The notes beneath the pieces are model-generated. The model made no database searches. It was not told the origin of the DNA and worked only from the letters and a program-made list of their open reading frames with translations. Of a stretch of DNA of 64,000 bases, positions 60,969 through 64,000 are shown piece after piece (position 1 is the first letter of the stretch; every line of letters begins with the position of its first letter). Source of the DNA: Apostichopus japonicus (lineage: Eukaryota > Echinodermata > Holothuroidea > Aspidochirotida > Stichopodidae). The DNA is taken from assembly GCF_037975245.1 (NCBI RefSeq), contig NC_092578.1:3792501-3856500 (forward strand). The letters are read 5' to 3'. The translations under genes and the position numbers were made by a program.

Positions 60969-63318
60969 CCTGCTCTTATTTGGTGATTTCCGATAGTGCA
61001 GAATTCTCCTACATACACCGATGACAATGGAAGCCATGTATATAGTTTAACCAAAAATTGCTAAATAAAATAACAGCTTCTACTTGCTTCAGCCACTGAG
61101 ACGTTGTGACAGCTCCCCTATTAGCTGGTTTAACTAACATTATATACAATTGTAAGCTATCATTTCAAACCTGTAGTTTGAATAATAATGTAAAAGTAAG
61201 TAATTTCAAACCCCTTGTGGGCTCGCCCCAGCTATAACTAACACTCATGACACTTTAGTAACACTTCTGACGTAAAGACTTGTGTATTTGTAGGTTTTAT
61301 TTGGCAATAAAAACGATTAAATGTTTCAGGCCGAAAGCCGAGTGCAATATCTCCAGAAAGTAGGACAAGGTTATTTTCAGGCAAACATTTATTTCACGGT
61401 GATTATAAATCGGTACAAATTTAATGAAATATCATTTAAGTTAATTATTTTTTTTTTCTTAATTGCGAATTATCGAGATGTGCATCGGGTATATAATATA
61501 CGGTATAAGTTTGATAGCATATCACATAACGGCTTGCAAGACTAGCAACTTTTTAATCACCAGTATAACTTGAACATCTTCATTAGAGGAAAATATCACG
61601 TGACCTGACGATAATTGAAAAGCTATTAGGCAGCCATTTTGTTCTAGCTTCAATATATAAATCAACGCAAAAGGAAACATTTTTGGTGGTGTTTGCTTTT
61701 TAATGCATGTGTTGCATATATACAGAAGGATACGATGTAATGTGTAACCAGGGAGGTGTAACTCATATGCAGCTTGGGCATGTTATTATTTTTTTTCCTT
61801 CAAAATACTGCATATTGCAGCTGGTTATATCTTGTGTTTTATTTATGACGTATATACGGTACTGATACATGGACGGAATCACTTGAAACAACTAGTCTAA
61901 GATGGCGGCCACGATGCACCATCGTTATCAATATTTCTGTAGAAACATAATTTTCAAAGAATAGAAGCATTTCATGTGGGTTGAGATTCAGTACCGTCCG
62001 GAGTGCAGGTTTACATATATGTGTTATGCTAAATAAGGTTATAATCAGGAATCATCTCACTTACAGTGTACACAAGATGTCTACATTGAATGAGAAGAAA
62101 AGGGAGAGGGGAGGGGGGGTGGTAGGCTGAGAGGAGGAGGTTGTCCGTAAAGTGATCGTAACATCTTTACGCTGTAATCTCATTTTCATAATTGATCCCC
62201 CTCCCCCCCCCCCCTTGAGGTCTGAGGTCGTAACAGATTCTTTTTGGAAATGTTATCTGTCAACATCTTAGAAATGTTTTGTATGTTTTTTTCTTATGAT
62301 CTTCTGTGTTAATATAATTAAAAAGATAAAGTAAGGTATATGATATTGATCATAGGGAGACATTGCAATTGCTCATCACTCCTTTTAACGAGTTTGGTTG
62401 AGATTTTTTTTTCTTCTTCAAAATGACCGAATTTTTGCTTAAAATCAGATTACCATTGATAAGTATTGCATTGACTTTCTCACACCAATTGCACGATAAC
62501 GAGCGAGTAAATTTTAATTATAAAAAAAAAATCAAGCTTTTACATTTCGTCGCAGATGAGGATATTTCATTGTAGTACAATGAAACACAACAAATTCATC
62601 GAAAGTGGAAAAGTTCAAAATATTCTATTTTTTGTTTTGACTTTACCATTTTAATATCATACTTGACTATAAATATATTAATGATAAAACATAATTATGG
62701 GCTTTTGCTTTCGAAAGATTTCCGCAAAACATTATCAAAAGGAACTTAAAAATGCTTTTAGTATACATGGAACATAGAATTGCAGACATAAAGACGAGTT
62801 CGCTGTATTTTCCCAATTGCTATACTTATCATTCTTCTTTCTTTAATTAAGTCTTTCCAAAAGTGGCCTGGAGGGTAAACCATGTGACTTCAAGAATTAG
62901 CACAATCTTGACTCCCTGCAAGCACAAATTTTGCAGTTCATATCTTGATTTAAAATCTTTCAAGGTGAGCAAAGGACCTATATATATGATCTGACATTTT
63001 TTTTTCTTCTTTGCTACAGACGTGTTATGTTTCATGTGATTAGGTTTTTGTTTTGGAATTATAAGACCCATATATATATATGCTTATTCGTGCAGTCAAT
63101 TACTTCCAGGCTATTTCACCATTGCAACTAAATTTTATTTTTTATTATTTGTCATGTTAACTACTGCATGTACTAGAGTATCTAACACGCACATGAAATT
63201 GTATGTTTCAAAGTGTCTTTTTTTTCACTTTAAATACACTGCTGTGTCGACAAGCTAGATCAATCCTGCGAGTAGATTCGGTATACTGCAAGTAAATTGG
63301 GATGAATAATATATCTGA
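60969..63318. other. Intergenic, nothing recognised
   Basis: An AAGATGGCGGCC site occurs at about 61900, matching the foldback-arm motif. G/C runs lie at about 62115-62121 and 62201-62215. Frames at 61321-61545 and 62847-63071 have no recognised motif. Confidence 0.4.
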
Positions 63319-63347
63319 TTACCCTTCAAATCAAGTTTGAAGGGTAA
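63319..63347. repeat. Short inverted repeat
   Basis: TTACCCTTCAAA and TTTGAAGGGTAA are exact reverse complements separated by 5 bases (TCAAG). Confidence 0.85.
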
Positions 63348-63424
63348 CATATATTTTACTTCAAAAATATCTACTAATTAATATAACGTTCACTGTGTCT
63401 CAAATATGCATATACTATTAGTGA

Positions 63425-63518
63425 ATATATGTATATACATATATATATATATATATATATAGGCTATATATATATATATGTGTATATATATATATGTATA
63501 TATATATATATGCAGAGA

Positions 63519-63575
<57 letters not shown>
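63425..63575. repeat. (TA)n microsatellite cluster
   Basis: TA runs broken by TATGTATATACAT, GGC and GCAGAGAG interruptions span about 150 bp, ending just before the palindrome at 63590. Confidence 0.9.
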
Positions 63576-63580
<5 letters not shown>

Positions 63581-63589
63581 TAGTAGAAT

Positions 63590-63633
63590 AAAAGTTATTA
63601 ATCATCATTTGCAAATGATGATTAATAACTTTT
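63590..63633. repeat. Perfect 44-bp palindrome beside a (TA)n tract
   Basis: The sequence reads identically on both strands, with AAAAGTTATTAATCATCATT meeting its complement at a TTGCAA centre. There is no spacer. Confidence 0.95.
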
Positions 63634-63820
63634 GGCCATCGAGGCGATGATGCCGCTGCATAAAACACCAAACACAGATCAAGTTCCAGATTAATGAGTT
63701 TTATTATGACTAAACAGTCCAATCCTTGACTTGCAATGATTCCCACATGTAGCACGTACATGTAAAGTCTGCATTTGAAATAGTAGGACTATCAGCTCTC
63801 GCCTTACTATACTTGCTCTT

Positions 63821-63980
63821 GTATGTATTTGTATGTATATTAGATCCTCCTGCAAGCAGGAACTTGCGAAGAAGCCTCATTGGCTTATCAAAGCCGCAAG
63901 CTGACCGAAGTCAGTTTCTTACATTCATATTTAACGTCCATGATTATTGTCAATTGTCAACAACTCTGTAACTGGACAAC
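63821..63980 (-). mobile_element. SINE family B, second copy, cut by divergence near the window end
   Basis: On the minus strand it matches the body of the copy at 60715-60968: CTGTTACAGAG-type start, GTTGACAAT, CATGGACGTTAAATATGAAT, GACTTCGGTCAGCTTGCGGC, GCCAATGAGGCTTCTTCGCA and the GCAGGAGGATCTA end, followed by a TACATACAAATACATAC tail. Similarity stops at about 63976, before the tRNA-like head would begin, so the head is missing or diverged. Confidence 0.83.
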
Positions 63981-64000
63981 AGACTTCTCTCTCACACTCT

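Overview
This window looks like non-coding, repeat-dominated DNA from an animal genome, most likely a marine invertebrate; an echinoderm- or hemichordate-like source is my guess, not shown. Reasons: no compact gene layout or operons, visibly AT-rich sequence, very many (TA)n microsatellites and G/C homopolymers, tRNA-derived SINEs, several hAT-type miniature elements with exact 8-bp target duplications, and a degenerate LINE reverse transcriptase. I could not identify a complete protein-coding gene. Most long open frames lie inside (TA)n repeats (Tyr-Ile runs), minisatellites or transposons. The three best protein traces are a possible ionotropic-glutamate-receptor-like exon on the minus strand (38505-38725), a LINE reverse transcriptase fragment (about 40766-41063) and the C-terminal tail of a hAT-type transposase (50392-50514).

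Layout: 1-3.95 kb is AT-rich intergenic DNA with (TA)n tracts. 3955-8483 is a candidate 4.5-kb CACTA/EnSpm-like non-autonomous transposon (CACTG...CAGTG ends, dense GACTAA/TTAGTC subterminal motifs) with two further elements nested in it: a TIR element (4984-5581) and a hAT element (7357-8004). 8.5-20.9 kb holds microsatellites, fold-back palindromes, a mariner-like MITE (13591-13745) and a head-to-tail pair of tRNA-derived SINEs (15698-16408). 20.9-34 kb holds a TIR element inside a (TA)n tract, a 33-bp minisatellite, a MITE filled with AGATATCT palindromes (25428-25899), a hAT MITE (30120-30430) and a ~148-bp higher-order minisatellite (33.3-34.05 kb). 34-43 kb contains the glutamate-receptor-like exon and a 2.85-kb foldback element (39882-42731). 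Its arms are tandem arrays of a ~160-bp unit carrying YY1-type CAAGATGGCGGC motifs, and it encloses the LINE RT fragment and a TTAA-flanked MITE. 43-64 kb holds a 32-bp minisatellite (44.25-44.68 kb), a textbook hAT MITE (46201-46560), more SINE copies, a truncated hAT transposase end (50.39-50.89 kb), a diverged ~135-bp repeat (56.56-57.0 kb), another hAT element (58588-59265) and a second SINE family (60715-60968 and 63821-63980).

The window is best read as a mobile-element graveyard rather than a set of cooperating genes. The most interesting signals are the foldback element with arrayed YY1-like motifs, the recurrent near-perfect palindromes centred on (TA)n tracts, the head-to-tail SINE multimer, and the nested CACTA-like element.
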